DNA of 52,295 nt from Desulfobacterales bacterium. GTDB taxonomy: Bacteria; Desulfobacterota; Desulfobacteria; Desulfobacterales; JAAELO01. The notes beneath the pieces were generated by a model, which had not been told where the DNA came from, did not search any database, and worked only from the letters and a program-made list of their open reading frames with translations. Each line of letters starts with the position of its first letter. Within the stretch, counting starts at the first letter, position 1. Location: NCBI GenBank assembly GCA_024226555.1, contig JAAELO010000700.1, positions 1-52,295 of the forward strand, in the 5' to 3' direction. Made by a program: the position numbers and the translations under genes. This document shows, in pieces, positions 35,010 to 44,702 of this stretch.

Positions 35010-36164
35010 ATGCTTGAAAAGGCTCTTAAAGGAAGCAAAAATTACTGGCTATTGTTAGTGGCGCTCCTTGCAATTATTGGTATTGGTTTCGCCACATATA
35101 TGGACCAATTCACATTCGGCCTTGGTATTACGGGTATGAGTCGTGATGTGTCCTGGGGTTTTTATATTGCTCAGTTTACTTTCCTTGTTGGTGTTGCCGC
35201 AGGGGGTGTTATGCTTGTTTTACCATACTACCTTCATGATTTTAAAAAGTTTGGCAGAATCACAATTTTAGGTGAGTTTTTAGCTGTAGCGGCTTGCTCC
35301 ATGTGTATGCTTTTTATTGTAGCGGATATGGGTGTTCCAAATAGGGTTGGAAACGTTTTTTTAAACGCAACTCCTAACTCAGTTCTTTTATGGGATGCAA
35401 CTGTTCTTAACGTATACCTTATCCTTAATATTGTAATAGGGTGGAAGCTTCTTGAGGCTGAAAGAAACAACGTAAAACCAGCTGGCTGGTTAAAACCACT
35501 AATTTACCTATCAATACCATTTGCATTTGGTATTCATACAGTAACAGCTTTTTTATATGCAGGTCTGCCTGGAAGAGGATTCTGGTTAACAGCTGTTTTA
35601 GCGCCAAGGTTCCTGGCTTCAGCATTTGCGGCAGGACCATCGTTTCTTATATTATTATGCTTCATAGTAAGAAAGTTTACTAAGTTTGATCCGGGCATAG
35701 ATGCTATGAGAGCATTAATGAGAATCATAACTTATGCACTTATTGCTAATGTGTTCTTTTTCTTATGTGAAATATTCACTGTGTTTTACAGTGGAATTCC
35801 TAGTCACATGGATCATATTAAATATCTTTTCGTTGGGTATCATGGGCACGCAGCTCTTGTACCATGGATGTGGACATCAATGTTCCTCATGTTTAGTGCA
35901 ATTGGTCTTCTGCTTTTTCCAAAAATCAGAAACAACGAAAAAGCTATGCCATTTCTATGTATAATGGTATTTATAGGAACCTGGATAGATAAAGGGCTCG
36001 GTATGATGTCTGGTGGATTTGTTCCTAGTCCTATGCATAAGTACACAGAGTTTATACCAACTTTAAAAGAGATAATTATTTCAGTTGGAATCTATGGTGT
36101 TGGTTTTCTAATACTTGCAGTATTATATAAAATAGCAATATCCGTAAAAGTTGATGCGGAATAA
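35010..36164 (+). CDS. dsrP: DsrP, NrfD-like integral membrane subunit
   Basis: A 384-residue quinol-interacting membrane protein with about ten helices, among them WLLLVALLAIIGIGFA, IAQFTFLVGVAAGGVMLV, LAVAACSMCMLFIVADM and VGIYGVGFLILAVLY. It is of the NrfD/PsrC family and would link the DsrJO module to the menaquinone pool. The ATG at 35010 is chosen, with AAGGAG 8 bases upstream. It is last in the operon and followed by a strong terminator. Confidence 0.94.
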   Translation: MLEKALKGSKNYWLLLVALLAIIGIGFATYMDQFTFGLGITGMSRDVSWGFYIAQFTFLVGVAAGGVMLVLPYYLHDFKKFGRITILGEFLAVAACSMCMLFIVADMGVPNRVGNVFLNATPNSVLLWDATVLNVYLILNIVIGWKLLEAERNNVKPAGWLKPLIYLSIPFAFGIHTVTAFLYAGLPGRGFWLTAVLAPRFLASAFAAGPSFLILLCFIVRKFTKFDPGIDAMRALMRIITYALIANVFFFLCEIFTVFYSGIPSHMDHIKYLFVGYHGHAALVPWMWTSMFLMFSAIGLLLFPKIRNNEKAMPFLCIMVFIGTWIDKGLGMMSGGFVPSPMHKYTEFIPTLKEIIISVGIYGVGFLILAVLYKIAISVKVDAE

Positions 36165-36206
36165 ATATTTATTTATTAAAAAATAGCTATTTTATTTGAA
36201 AAATAA

Positions 36207-36250
36207 GAAAGGACTTACTTTATAAAGGTAAGTCCTTTTCTTTTTTTTAA
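36207..36250 (+). terminator. Rho-independent terminator of the dsr operon
   Basis: An AAAGGACTTAC / GTAAGTCCTTT hairpin followed by a run of T residues. The rest of the 36165-36479 gap holds the rplU promoter and otherwise AT-rich sequence. Confidence 0.92.
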
Positions 36251-36397
36251 ACTCTAAATATAATATTTTATCAAACATGATACACAACATATTGTTTAAG
36301 ATATAAAAAACTAAAATTTTGCTTTTGACAAAAAGTATTTGTTACGTTATTAATCGAGTTTATGGATTTAAAAAAGTTTATAAAACCAATTATTTAC

Positions 36398-36425
36398 TTG
36401 ACATCTGGATAGATAAGTCTATAAT
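36398..36425 (+). promoter_or_regulatory. Consensus sigma70 promoter of the rplU operon
   Basis: A perfect TTGACA (36398-36403), a 16-base spacer and a perfect TATAAT (36420-36425). The leader to rplU is about 48 bases. Confidence 0.85.
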
Positions 36426-36479
36426 TAGGAGTTTTTTATTTTGGAGTTTCTTGATTTATATTGAAAGGGAATAAATACT

Positions 36480-36791
36480 ATGTATGCTGTTGTAAAAACA
36501 GGCGGAAAGCAATATAAAGTTCAGGAAGGCGAGATTTTACGTATTGAAAAAATCGACGGAGAGGTTGGTTCTCCTGTTAAATTTGAAAATGTTCTCATGT
36601 ATTCAAATGAGGGAAATGTTTCAATCGGTCAGCCTGAATTGGACAATGTTGCTGTAAGCGGACAAATTGTTGAGCAGGGTAAAGGTAAGAAGATAATCGT
36701 TTTTAAGTATAAGCGAAGAAAAAGATATAGAAAGAAGCAAGGGCACAGACAGCAATTTACAGCTGTAAAAATCGATGCCATTAGTGCTTAA
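36480..36791 (+). CDS. rplU: Ribosomal protein bL21
   Basis: A 103-residue large-subunit ribosomal protein: MYAVVKTGGKQYKVQEGE, a GEVGSPVKFENVLM middle and the C-terminal FKYKRRKRYRKKQGHRQQFT. The order rplU-rpmA-obgE is near universal in bacteria. It is the first gene of an operon that reaches gpmI. Confidence 0.97.
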   Translation: MYAVVKTGGKQYKVQEGEILRIEKIDGEVGSPVKFENVLMYSNEGNVSIGQPELDNVAVSGQIVEQGKGKKIIVFKYKRRKRYRKKQGHRQQFTAVKIDAISA

Positions 36792-36825
36792 TCTTTGTAT
36801 AATACTATCTTAGGAGTTAAAAAAA

Positions 36826-37080
36826 ATGGCACACAAAAAAGCTGGTGGTAGTACCAGGAATGGCCGTGACAGTAACGGTCAAAGACGTGGTGTTAAGCGT
36901 TATAGCGGACAAGAAGTTAAAGCTGGTAACATTATCGTAAGGCAGGTTGGAACAAGCATTCATCCTGGTAACAACGTTGGTTGTGGAAAAGATTATACTC
37001 TTTTTGCAAAAATTGATGGTGTTGTTACATTCGAAAGATTAGGTCGCGACCGTAAAAAAGTTAGTGTTTATGCCGCGTGA
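36826..37080 (+). CDS. rpmA: Ribosomal protein bL27
   Basis: An 84-residue protein that begins [18 protein letters not shown], the intact bL27 N-terminus that reaches into the peptidyl transferase centre. It continues [14 protein letters not shown] and [13 protein letters not shown]. There is no N-terminal extension for Prp-type processing. AGGAG lies upstream. Its TGA overlaps the GTG start of obgE by three bases. Confidence 0.97.
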   Translation: MAHKKAGGSTRNGRDSNGQRRGVKRYSGQEVKAGNIIVRQVGTSIHPGNNVGCGKDYTLFAKIDGVVTFERLGRDRKKVSVYAA

Positions 37081-38087
37081 AGTTTGTAGATGAAGCCTCA
37101 ATTACCGTAGAGTCTGGAGATGGCGGAGAAGGTTGTGTCAGCTTCAGGCGTGAAAAGTTTATAGAGCGTGGTGGCCCTGATGGTGGGGATGGTGGTAAAG
37201 GTGGCAGTGTTACTTTTATTTCATCTTCACAGAAAAGAACCCTTTACAAATTCCGACATCAGAATATTGTTAAGGCAAGAAGGGGTGAAGCCGGTAAAGG
37301 TCAGCAAAAAAACGGTAAAGACGGAGATAGCATTACTTTGGAAGTTCCTGTCGGGACTATCATAAGTAATGCTGAAACCGGTGAAACTCTATTCGATTTT
37401 GAAAATCCCAATCAGGAATTTATAGTTGCAAGAGGTGGTATTGGTGGGAGAGGAAACAGAAGGTTTGTTTCTGCCACAAATAGAGCGCCGAGGTATGCTC
37501 AACCAGGTCTTCCTGGTGAGATGTTCAGTCTTAAGTTAGAGCTTAAATCCATGGCTGATATTGGTCTTTTGGGATTTCCAAATGCCGGAAAATCTACCCT
37601 TATAAGTACAATATCTTCTGCAAGACCTAAAATTGGAAGCTATCCTTTTACTACACTGACACCAAATATTGGTATGGTAACTCCTGATTATGGAGAACCA
37701 TATGCCGTAGCAGATATTCCAGGAATTATTGAAGGTGCTTCAAAAGGTGTAGGTCTCGGAATTCAGTTTCTAAAGCATGTTGAAAGAACAAAGTATCTTC
37801 TTCACCTTGTTGATACATCTGAAATTGATCCTGATGACCCTCTTTTAAAGCTAAACCAGATCAATAATGAGCTTAAAGAGTTTAGTACCAAATTATCTGA
37901 AAAAACCCAGATTATTGCTTTGACTAAACTTGATTTGACAGATAGTGAAGAGAAAGCAGATCTGTTTATCAATCTTTTAAAAGATGATATAAAGGTTTTC
38001 AAAATCTCAGCTGCAACTGGTAGAGGAATTGTTGATTTAAAAAATTATCTTTCTAATCTTGTGAACGAAGTTAATGATGAAAAATGA
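37077..38087 (+). CDS. obgE: GTPase Obg
   Basis: A 336-residue ribosome-assembly GTPase. It starts at a GTG (37077) four bases into the end of rpmA. The glycine-rich Obg fold ([12 protein letters not shown]) is followed by a G domain with [15 protein letters not shown] and the TKLD motif. No C-terminal OCT domain is present, as is common. Its stop overlaps the proB ATG (ATGA). Confidence 0.95.
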   Translation: MKFVDEASITVESGDGGEGCVSFRREKFIERGGPDGGDGGKGGSVTFISSSQKRTLYKFRHQNIVKARRGEAGKGQQKNGKDGDSITLEVPVGTIISNAETGETLFDFENPNQEFIVARGGIGGRGNRRFVSATNRAPRYAQPGLPGEMFSLKLELKSMADIGLLGFPNAGKSTLISTISSARPKIGSYPFTTLTPNIGMVTPDYGEPYAVADIPGIIEGASKGVGLGIQFLKHVERTKYLLHLVDTSEIDPDDPLLKLNQINNELKEFSTKLSEKTQIIALTKLDLTDSEEKADLFINLLKDDIKVFKISAATGRGIVDLKNYLSNLVNEVNDEK

Positions 38088-39217
38088 AATCTTTAACCGA
38101 AAAATATATAGATAATGCCAAAAGAATTATTGTTAAGATTGGTAGCGGTGTTCTTACCGAAGATAACGGTCTTAACAAAAAAGTCATAAAATCTATTAGT
38201 ACCCAAATCAATAAGATAAGTTCTGAAAGCTGTAAGGAGATCATACTTGTTTCATCAGGTGCCCAGGCATGTGGTGTAAAAAAAGTAGGGCTCAAAAAAA
38301 GACCTTCCCAAATTCCTGAAAGACAGGCTGTTTCAGCTATTGGTCAGGCAGGATTGATTCTTGAATATGAAAAAGCTTTTGCAAAATACGATAAAAACGT
38401 TGCACAGGTTCTTTTAACATCTGATGATCTTTCAAGCAGAAAAAGATATCTGAATGCCAGAAATACGCTGAATACTCTATTATCATGGAACATTATTCCA
38501 ATAATAAATGAAAATGATACTGTTGTTACTGATGAGATAAAGTTTGGAGACAATGATAACCTATCTGCAATGATCGCACTTCTACTTGATGCAGATCTCT
38601 TAGTTAATCTTACAGATATTGAAGGCGTATATACAAAAGATCCTCGTGTCCATAGCGATGCAGAACTTATTTCCCAGGTTAAAACAATATCTAAAAATAT
38701 TGAAAAAAATGCTGGAGAAACCCCAGGAGCTCTTGGAACTGGCGGAATGCTAAGTAAGATAAAAGCTGCAAAAAAAGTAAACTCAGCTGGAATTCCTATG
38801 ATAATAGCAATGGGCACTAAGAAAGATATTTTGCTTGATATTATTAATGGGAAAGAGCCCGGAACATTTTTCATACCTAAAAAAGATCGCTTAGCCAGTA
38901 GAAAATGCTGGATAGCGTTTAACCTGAAACCCCAGGGTAAAGTGATGCTTGATAGTGGTGCTGAAAAAGCCATTATTAAAAACGGTAAAAGCATCCTTGC
39001 AATTGGTATAACGGAAGTTGAGGGTGAGTTTGGAATTGGCGCTGCTGTTGAGTTTATTGGATCTGAAAAGAAAATTCTTGGTGTTGGTCTTGTGAATTAC
39101 AGTTCAAAAGATATTCGTAACATTAAACGTCTATCCTCATCACAAATCAAAGAAAGATTAGGTTACAAGCCCTATGATGAAGTTATCCACAGGGATAATA
39201 TGGCTGTGACTGTTTAA
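38084..39217 (+). CDS. proB: Glutamate 5-kinase
   Basis: A 377-residue first enzyme of proline synthesis. The amino acid kinase domain has IVKIGSGVLTEDNG, LVSSGAQACGVKK, PIINENDTVV and GTGGMLSKIKAA. A C-terminal PUA domain (about 280-370, GKVMLDSGAEKAI, GIGAAVEFIG) follows, making it the long form. It overlaps obgE, and proA follows after about 144 bases. Confidence 0.95.
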   Translation: MKSLTEKYIDNAKRIIVKIGSGVLTEDNGLNKKVIKSISTQINKISSESCKEIILVSSGAQACGVKKVGLKKRPSQIPERQAVSAIGQAGLILEYEKAFAKYDKNVAQVLLTSDDLSSRKRYLNARNTLNTLLSWNIIPIINENDTVVTDEIKFGDNDNLSAMIALLLDADLLVNLTDIEGVYTKDPRVHSDAELISQVKTISKNIEKNAGETPGALGTGGMLSKIKAAKKVNSAGIPMIIAMGTKKDILLDIINGKEPGTFFIPKKDRLASRKCWIAFNLKPQGKVMLDSGAEKAIIKNGKSILAIGITEVEGEFGIGAAVEFIGSEKKILGVGLVNYSSKDIRNIKRLSSSQIKERLGYKPYDEVIHRDNMAVTV

Positions 39218-39361
39218 ATCCCTCTATTAGATGTTCCATTTATTATTTAGTAGTTTTTTCCAGGCTAATATGTTTAAAGTAGATTTTTAGTTTTATCTAA
39301 AAATATTAAAACCTTAGCAATAAAGATTGTAAAATTAATACCTTATTAAGGAGAAGCACCA

Positions 39362-40615
39362 ATGTCAGTTGAATCTACAGTTGTAAAAATTGCAGAAGCT
39401 GCTAGAAAAGCTTCAATTAAGATTGCAAGATGCTCAACAGAAAAGAAAAATGAAGCTCTTCTTAAAATTGCACAAAAAATCGAGAACAGGGCCGACTTTC
39501 TAAAAAGAGAGAATGAAAAAGATCTGATCTTTGCAAAAGAGAAGGGTCTGACAAGTGCAATGATAGAGCGTCTTAAAATTACAGATGCAACTATTAAATC
39601 TATGGTAACAGGATTAAAAAATGTAGCTAAATTAGAAGATCCGGTTGGGGCTGTCACATCTACATGGAAAAGACCAAACAATCTCGAAATTTCAAAAATG
39701 CGAATACCTCTTGGAGTTATTGGTATTATATATGAATCAAGACCAAACGTTACAGCTGATGCAGCAGGTCTCTGTTTAAAATCAGGAAATGCAGTAATTT
39801 TAAGAGGTGGCTCAGAGTCAATTAACTCAAATCTTGCATTAGCTGGTTTGATTTCAGATGCGCTAATTAAAACAGGTCTTCCAAAAGAGGCTGTTCAGGT
39901 TATTCCTGTTCGTGACCGTGAAGCTGTAAATATTCTGTTAAAGCAGGAGGAACTCGTTGACCTTATCATTCCAAGGGGCGGAGAGGGTTTAATAAGATTT
40001 GTGGTTCAAAACTCTGATATACCTGTTCTAAAGCATTATAAAGGTGTTTGCCATGTTTATGTGGATGAGTTTGCAGATATTGAAACGGCTAAAAACATAT
40101 GCATAAACTCGAAAGTTCAAAGACCTGGAGTTTGCAATGCAATGGAAACAATGATTGTTCATGAAAATATTGCAAAAGATTTTTTTGAAGTGATGGTACC
40201 AGCCTTTAAAGAAACAGGTGTAGAGCTAAGGGGTTGTGAAAAAACCTGTGAACTTATTGATGCAATCCCTGCAACGGATGAAGATTTTCACGCTGAATAC
40301 CTTGAACTTATTCTTGCTGTCAAGATTGTAAAAGATATGGAAGAGGCATATGAACATATCGAAGAATATGGCTCCCTTCATACAGAAGTAATTGTAACAA
40401 AGGACTATGAGAAAGCTCGAAGATTTGTAAAAGATGTTGATGCCTCTGCTGTTATGGTTAATGCTTCCACAAGGTTTAATGACGGTGGTGAATTAGGACT
40501 GGGCGCTGAAATGGGCATCAGCACATCAAAGCTTCATGCTTACGGACCAATGGGTTTAACAGAACTTACCACAACAAAATTTGTTGTATTTGGTGATGGC
40601 CAAATCAGGCAATAG
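39362..40615 (+). CDS. proA: Gamma-glutamyl phosphate reductase
   Basis: A 417-residue NADPH-dependent enzyme of proline synthesis. Recognisable stretches are IPLGVIGIIYESRPNVTAD, AVILRGGSE, the catalytic cysteine in RPGVCNAMET and ASTRFNDGGELGLGAEMGI. AAGGAG lies upstream of the ATG. The 144-base gap after proB holds only a small ATTTTTAG/CTAAAAAT hairpin, so proBA are probably co-transcribed. nadD starts 11 bases after its stop. Confidence 0.95.
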   Translation: MSVESTVVKIAEAARKASIKIARCSTEKKNEALLKIAQKIENRADFLKRENEKDLIFAKEKGLTSAMIERLKITDATIKSMVTGLKNVAKLEDPVGAVTSTWKRPNNLEISKMRIPLGVIGIIYESRPNVTADAAGLCLKSGNAVILRGGSESINSNLALAGLISDALIKTGLPKEAVQVIPVRDREAVNILLKQEELVDLIIPRGGEGLIRFVVQNSDIPVLKHYKGVCHVYVDEFADIETAKNICINSKVQRPGVCNAMETMIVHENIAKDFFEVMVPAFKETGVELRGCEKTCELIDAIPATDEDFHAEYLELILAVKIVKDMEEAYEHIEEYGSLHTEVIVTKDYEKARRFVKDVDASAVMVNASTRFNDGGELGLGAEMGISTSKLHAYGPMGLTELTTTKFVVFGDGQIRQ

Positions 40616-40625
40616 GGAAAAACAG

Positions 40626-41264
40626 ATGCGGGTTGGACTCTTTGGGGGAACTTTTAATCCAGTTCATAATGCACACTTAAGAACAGCATTGGACGTGGTT
40701 GAAAAATTTAAACTGGATAAGCTGTTCCTTATACCTTCTTCTATTCCTCCACACAAAAGGAGTGAAGAAACTGAAAGTGCAAAATCCCGTTATGAAATGC
40801 TTAAGCTTGCATGTGAAGACGCACGGTTTATTGTTTCAGATGTGGAATTTAACAGGAGTGGTCCTTCATATACAGTAGATACAATAGATTATTTTCTGAA
40901 AAAAGATTATAATGAACTTTTTTTCCTTATAGGAACGGATGCTTTTCTTGAAATAGATCTGTGGAAAAATTACAAAAAGCTTCTAAAAAAGATATCTTTT
41001 ATCATTATGAAAAGGCCGGATGTTAAAGACGAAATCTCGATTTTAAAGAAATATATTCAGGATAAAATTGGAAAGTATAATTATTCGGAAGATAAAAAAT
41101 GCTTTTCCGGAGAAGAGAATAAAGAACTATTTTTAACCAATGTTACACAATTAAACATATCATCAACAAATATAAGAGATCTTATAAAAAAAGGTGATTC
41201 AATTAAACACCTTGTTTGCGAAAAGGTTGAAGATTACATAATAAGTAAAGGATTATATAGATGA
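40626..41264 (+). CDS. nadD: Nicotinate-nucleotide adenylyltransferase
   Basis: A 212-residue enzyme of NAD synthesis. The start at 40626 is chosen (MRVGLFGGTFNPVHNAHL), dropping 15 upstream codons that overlap proA. The nucleotidyl transferase HxGH-type motif is NPVHNAHL and the C-terminal signature is ISSTNIRDLIKKG. Its stop overlaps the rsfS ATG. It complements nadB elsewhere in the window. Confidence 0.92.
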   Translation: MRVGLFGGTFNPVHNAHLRTALDVVEKFKLDKLFLIPSSIPPHKRSEETESAKSRYEMLKLACEDARFIVSDVEFNRSGPSYTVDTIDYFLKKDYNELFFLIGTDAFLEIDLWKNYKKLLKKISFIIMKRPDVKDEISILKKYIQDKIGKYNYSEDKKCFSGEENKELFLTNVTQLNISSTNIRDLIKKGDSIKHLVCEKVEDYIISKGLYR

Positions 41265-41626
41265 CAGAAATGATAGATAAAGAGTTAGTGCCATTTATCA
41301 AAGCAGTAACTGGAAAAAAAGCTTTAGATATTGTTGTTCTTGATGTTCAACAACTTACTTCATATACAGATTACCTGATCGTAGCAACGGGTACATCTAC
41401 CAGACAGGTTTCTGCAATAGCTGAGCATATTAAGAAGGAAACCTCTGAAATAAAAATTAAACCATTGAGTATTGAAGGACTGAAAGAGGGCCAGTGGGTT
41501 CTTATGGATTATGGAGATATTATAATTCATCTTTTTGTTGAAGAAACCAGAATGTTCTATGACATTGAAGGACTTTGGGCTGATGCAGAAAATATATCAA
41601 TAGATTCATATATACAGGAAGATTAA
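41261..41626 (+). CDS. rsfS: Ribosomal silencing factor RsfS
   Basis: A 121-residue Iojap-type protein that binds bL14 and blocks subunit joining in starvation. Features are KKALDIVVLDVQQLTSYTDY, IVATGTSTRQV and EGQWVLMDYGDIIIHLFVEE. It overlaps nadD by four bases and its stop overlaps the gpmI ATG (TAATG). The nadD-rsfS pair is widely conserved. Confidence 0.95.
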   Translation: MTEMIDKELVPFIKAVTGKKALDIVVLDVQQLTSYTDYLIVATGTSTRQVSAIAEHIKKETSEIKIKPLSIEGLKEGQWVLMDYGDIIIHLFVEETRMFYDIEGLWADAENISIDSYIQED

Positions 41627-43143
41627 TGAGTAAACCTGCAACTCTAATAATACTTGATGGATGGGGAATTAATAAAAACAGTAGGGGCAATGCAATAGCA
41701 AAAGCCAAAACACCTTTTCTGGACAAAGCTCTTGAAGAGTATCCATCTTCAGAGCTTCTTTGTTCCGGTGAAGCAGTAGGGCTTCCTAAGAGTGTTATGG
41801 GAAATTCCGAGGTAGGCCATCTTAATATTGGTGCAGGCAAAGTTGTATATCAGGATCTTTTAAGAATTAATAATTCAATTACGGATGGTTCATTCAAAAC
41901 CAATTCTACCATTTGTGAACTTCTGGACAAATTAAAAAAGAAAAATTCATCTCTTCATTTAATGGGACTTCTTTCTGATGGAGGTGTTCATAGCCATATT
42001 AAACATCTCTTTGCAATTATCGATATTGCACAAACCTATGGAGTTACAACTTATATACACCCAATCCTGGATGGAAGAGACACACCTCCAAAAAGCGGAA
42101 TAAATTATCTTAAAGAGCTTTCGCAATATATTGAGGATAAAGAGGCTGTCGATATTGCAACGATCTGTGGCCGATACTATGCAATGGATAGAGATACAAG
42201 GTGGGAAAGAGTTGAAGAAGCTTATAAACTATATACAGAAGGCGCTGGCGTTATAAGTAATAACTATGATAGCGCTATCATAAGCTCCTATAATAGCGAT
42301 ATTACTGATGAATTTGTAAAACCTCATGTTTTGGAAATTGGCGGGCTTATAAAAGATAATGATGGGGTTTTCTTCTTTAACTACAGAGCTGACAGAGCAA
42401 GAGAGATAACTAAAGCCTTCGTTTTAGATGATTTTAATGGTTTCAAAAGGAGTAGGCGCCCCAACCTGTCTGGCTATATCTGCATGACATCCTATGAAGA
42501 TATGCTCGATACTCCAGTTGCATTTCCACCAGTAAAGCTTAAAGGCATTTTAGGTGAAGCTGTAAGCCAAGCAGGCTTAAACCAGTTCAGGCTTGCTGAA
42601 ACTGAAAAATACGCACATGTCACCTACTTTTTTAATGGCGGCGAAGAGCAGCCATTTGAAAATGAGGAAAGATGCCTTGTTGCTTCTCCAAGAGATATCT
42701 CAACATATGACCAAAAGCCAGAAATGAGCGCTGTTGAAGTTAAAGATAAGGCTATTGAAAGACTTAAGTTGAAGAAAGACGCTCTTACAGTAATAAATTT
42801 TGCAAATATGGATATGGTTGGACATACCGGAATTATAGATGCTGCGGTTACAGCTTGCGAAACTGTAGATCAATGTGTAAAAGAAGTTGTTGAAGCAGCC
42901 CTTGCAAACGGTAATAATGTTTTTCTAACAGCTGATCATGGTAACGCCGAAGAGATGATAGCAGAATCCGGATCACCCCACACAGCCCACACACTAAATC
43001 CAGTTCCATTTGTTTTTGTTTCAAATGATAAGAAAGATCTTAAAAATGGCGCACTCTGTGATATCGCTCCCACAATCTTAGATCTCATGGGACTTGAAAA
43101 ACCTAAAGAGATGGATGGTGTTTCGCTGTTTTTGGCGTCGTAA
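41626..43143 (+). CDS. gpmI: 2,3-bisphosphoglycerate-independent phosphoglycerate mutase
   Basis: A 505-residue metalloenzyme of glycolysis and gluconeogenesis. The metal and phosphoserine signatures are LIILDGWGIN and GNSEVGHLNIGAG. Other stretches are HPILDGRDTPP and the C-terminal FLTADHGNAEEM and HTAHTLNPVPF. The last gene of the rplU operon. A family 2 element with a trailing T-run follows it and could serve as terminator. Confidence 0.96.
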   Translation: MSKPATLIILDGWGINKNSRGNAIAKAKTPFLDKALEEYPSSELLCSGEAVGLPKSVMGNSEVGHLNIGAGKVVYQDLLRINNSITDGSFKTNSTICELLDKLKKKNSSLHLMGLLSDGGVHSHIKHLFAIIDIAQTYGVTTYIHPILDGRDTPPKSGINYLKELSQYIEDKEAVDIATICGRYYAMDRDTRWERVEEAYKLYTEGAGVISNNYDSAIISSYNSDITDEFVKPHVLEIGGLIKDNDGVFFFNYRADRAREITKAFVLDDFNGFKRSRRPNLSGYICMTSYEDMLDTPVAFPPVKLKGILGEAVSQAGLNQFRLAETEKYAHVTYFFNGGEEQPFENEERCLVASPRDISTYDQKPEMSAVEVKDKAIERLKLKKDALTVINFANMDMVGHTGIIDAAVTACETVDQCVKEVVEAALANGNNVFLTADHGNAEEMIAESGSPHTAHTLNPVPFVFVSNDKKDLKNGALCDIAPTILDLMGLEKPKEMDGVSLFLAS

Positions 43144-43148
43144 AAGCC

Positions 43149-43274
43149 CCTTATATGCTGCTAAAAAGAAAAAATAAAGCATTTTTCTTTCGATATAGCA
43201 ACCGATCAGACCCTCGACGTATTAAAAACATACGCCTTCGTGCCCGAACGAACGCTAATGCCTTGCCTATAAGG
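43149..43274. repeat. Family 2 palindromic intergenic element, copy B
   Basis: A 126-bp element bounded by CCTTATA and TATAAGG, directly after gpmI. Its reverse complement aligns with copy C: CAAGGCATTAGCGTTCG, then CGTATGTTTTTAATACGTC and GGTCTGATCGGTTGC. An extra A/T-run hairpin (AAAAAGAAAAA / TTTTTCTTT) lies on the left. The T-run following could make it act as a gpmI terminator. Confidence 0.6.
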
Positions 43275-44702
43275 TTTTTTACTTAGCCATTTGTTTAAGG
43301 TTTATCGTATCTTTTACTAAAACGCATTAATACTTCGTAGATGATCTTTTTGTAAGACTTAAGATGAAAAACTCTTAAAGCAAACAAAATAAGGCATTTT
43401 ATTTTAGTGAAGCTAAACAGACAAAGATAAAACTCCTGTAAAGCTTACAAACAAAGAACATTTTGTACTATTGGGAGCTAAACTTTTGAAAAGTATAATA
43501 AACAGATTTTTGAAAAAACTCACAACATAACAATGTATCATTCTGAGAATATTATGCATGGTTTTAAGTGAAATATGAGTCAGGAATCCATTGTTTTTTT
43601 GTTATCAAATACAGCTTTCAGGAAAATACAGGAGTAGTTGAATTAAGAATTAAATCCAACCACTCCCTTTTCTTTTACAGAACGCCTTTTCACGCCGATT
43701 TGCTATTAAGGACTATAAAAAAGATTTCGGGCAGAACAACCTCTTTCAAGTATCCAAAATAGCAAATGTTATGTAGTGTTGTTTATTGTAGCCAAACCTC
43801 AATCACGCAGAACCAGTGTATCACTTGAAAAAATTCTTCAACTAATAATTCCCCTACTATATAAATAAATTTCTTAAAGTTTTTACTGGTTCCAAATCAC
43901 ACAAAATAACAACAAACCAAATAGATTATACCAGCCTAAAAGTCGTAAATCCTGCATTTTTAATGCTCATGCAGCAATTCAAACAAGGTGTAATCCATTT
44001 TAAAAAATCAAATAGTTTTTTGTGTAAAATCTGCCCGGTGTGAAAGAGGCGTTGACGGAACTTCTGTTTCTCGATAAAAGAATGGATAGCCATTGCTCTT
44101 TGTTTCCTTTATGTGGTTAAGAGTTGTGGTCAGAGCTGGTTAGAGGGTACGACCTCTTTCCGGCTCGCTCAATAATAAAACTGCTTTTTACTACTTTTAA
44201 AAAGTCTATAATTTCCCTTTTTTTAATTCAAGGATAAAATAATATTTTTTTTAATAATTTTTGATTCGCCTTTCACTTTTTGAAAAATTATGAATTTTAT
44301 TTCATATTAAAATAACTCGAAATTGATATTTCAAACATAAATCACATTAAACACAATAATAAGAGCGTATTGCATAATTATGATTTTGTTTGTTGAATAA
44401 TAAGTAGTGATTTAAGTATAGATTTAAAGAAAAAAAAAGTATCAATTTAGGTTTTTCAAAAAAAGATCCAATTTTATTATACGTAATATTTACAAATAGA
44501 TATTTTGCTTACTAAAAAATAATTTTATTTTTAATCGCAAATTTTACAAGCAATAATTACAGGGACATTTGATATAAATGTATTTATTGGCATTATGGTT
44601 TTAGAGAATGTATTTAGTTGGGTTCTAAATCATTCTCTTGGAAATTGTTTTTCAGTAGAGTTTTTGACAATTTAAAAGTTAGCTTCAATTCTTTAGGGGG
44701 TT
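43275..44702. other. 1.4-kb AT-rich stretch with no convincing gene
   Basis: No ORF over 65 codons with a ribosome binding site is visible on either strand. It holds an inverted repeat GAACCAGT (43810-43817) / ACTGGTTC (43885-43892) that bounds an 83-bp segment. A hairpin at 44133-44166 is more GC-rich: GAGC, GG and AGAGG pair with CCTCT, CC and GCTC. A weak 55-residue ORF lies at 43926-44093 on the minus strand. It may be a decayed region or an insertion remnant. Confidence 0.6.

Noticed and set aside
38344-38994. 216-codon minus-strand ORF opposite proB
   Set aside because: Antisense shadow of a well-supported proB gene.
43568-43762. 64-codon plus-strand ORF in the gene-poor island
   Set aside because: It starts at a GTG with no ribosome binding site, has unremarkable composition and no recognisable motif.
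43926-44093. 55-codon minus-strand ORF beginning MAIHSFIEKQKFRQRL
   Set aside because: Only a weak ribosome binding site and no family match; could be a remnant, but not enough to call as a gene.
44133-44166. 34-base hairpin whose reverse complement begins GAGCCGG and resembles group II intron domain V
   Set aside because: The loop is not a GNRA tetraloop, the internal bulge does not fit, and no reverse transcriptase or intron domains I-IV lie beside it.
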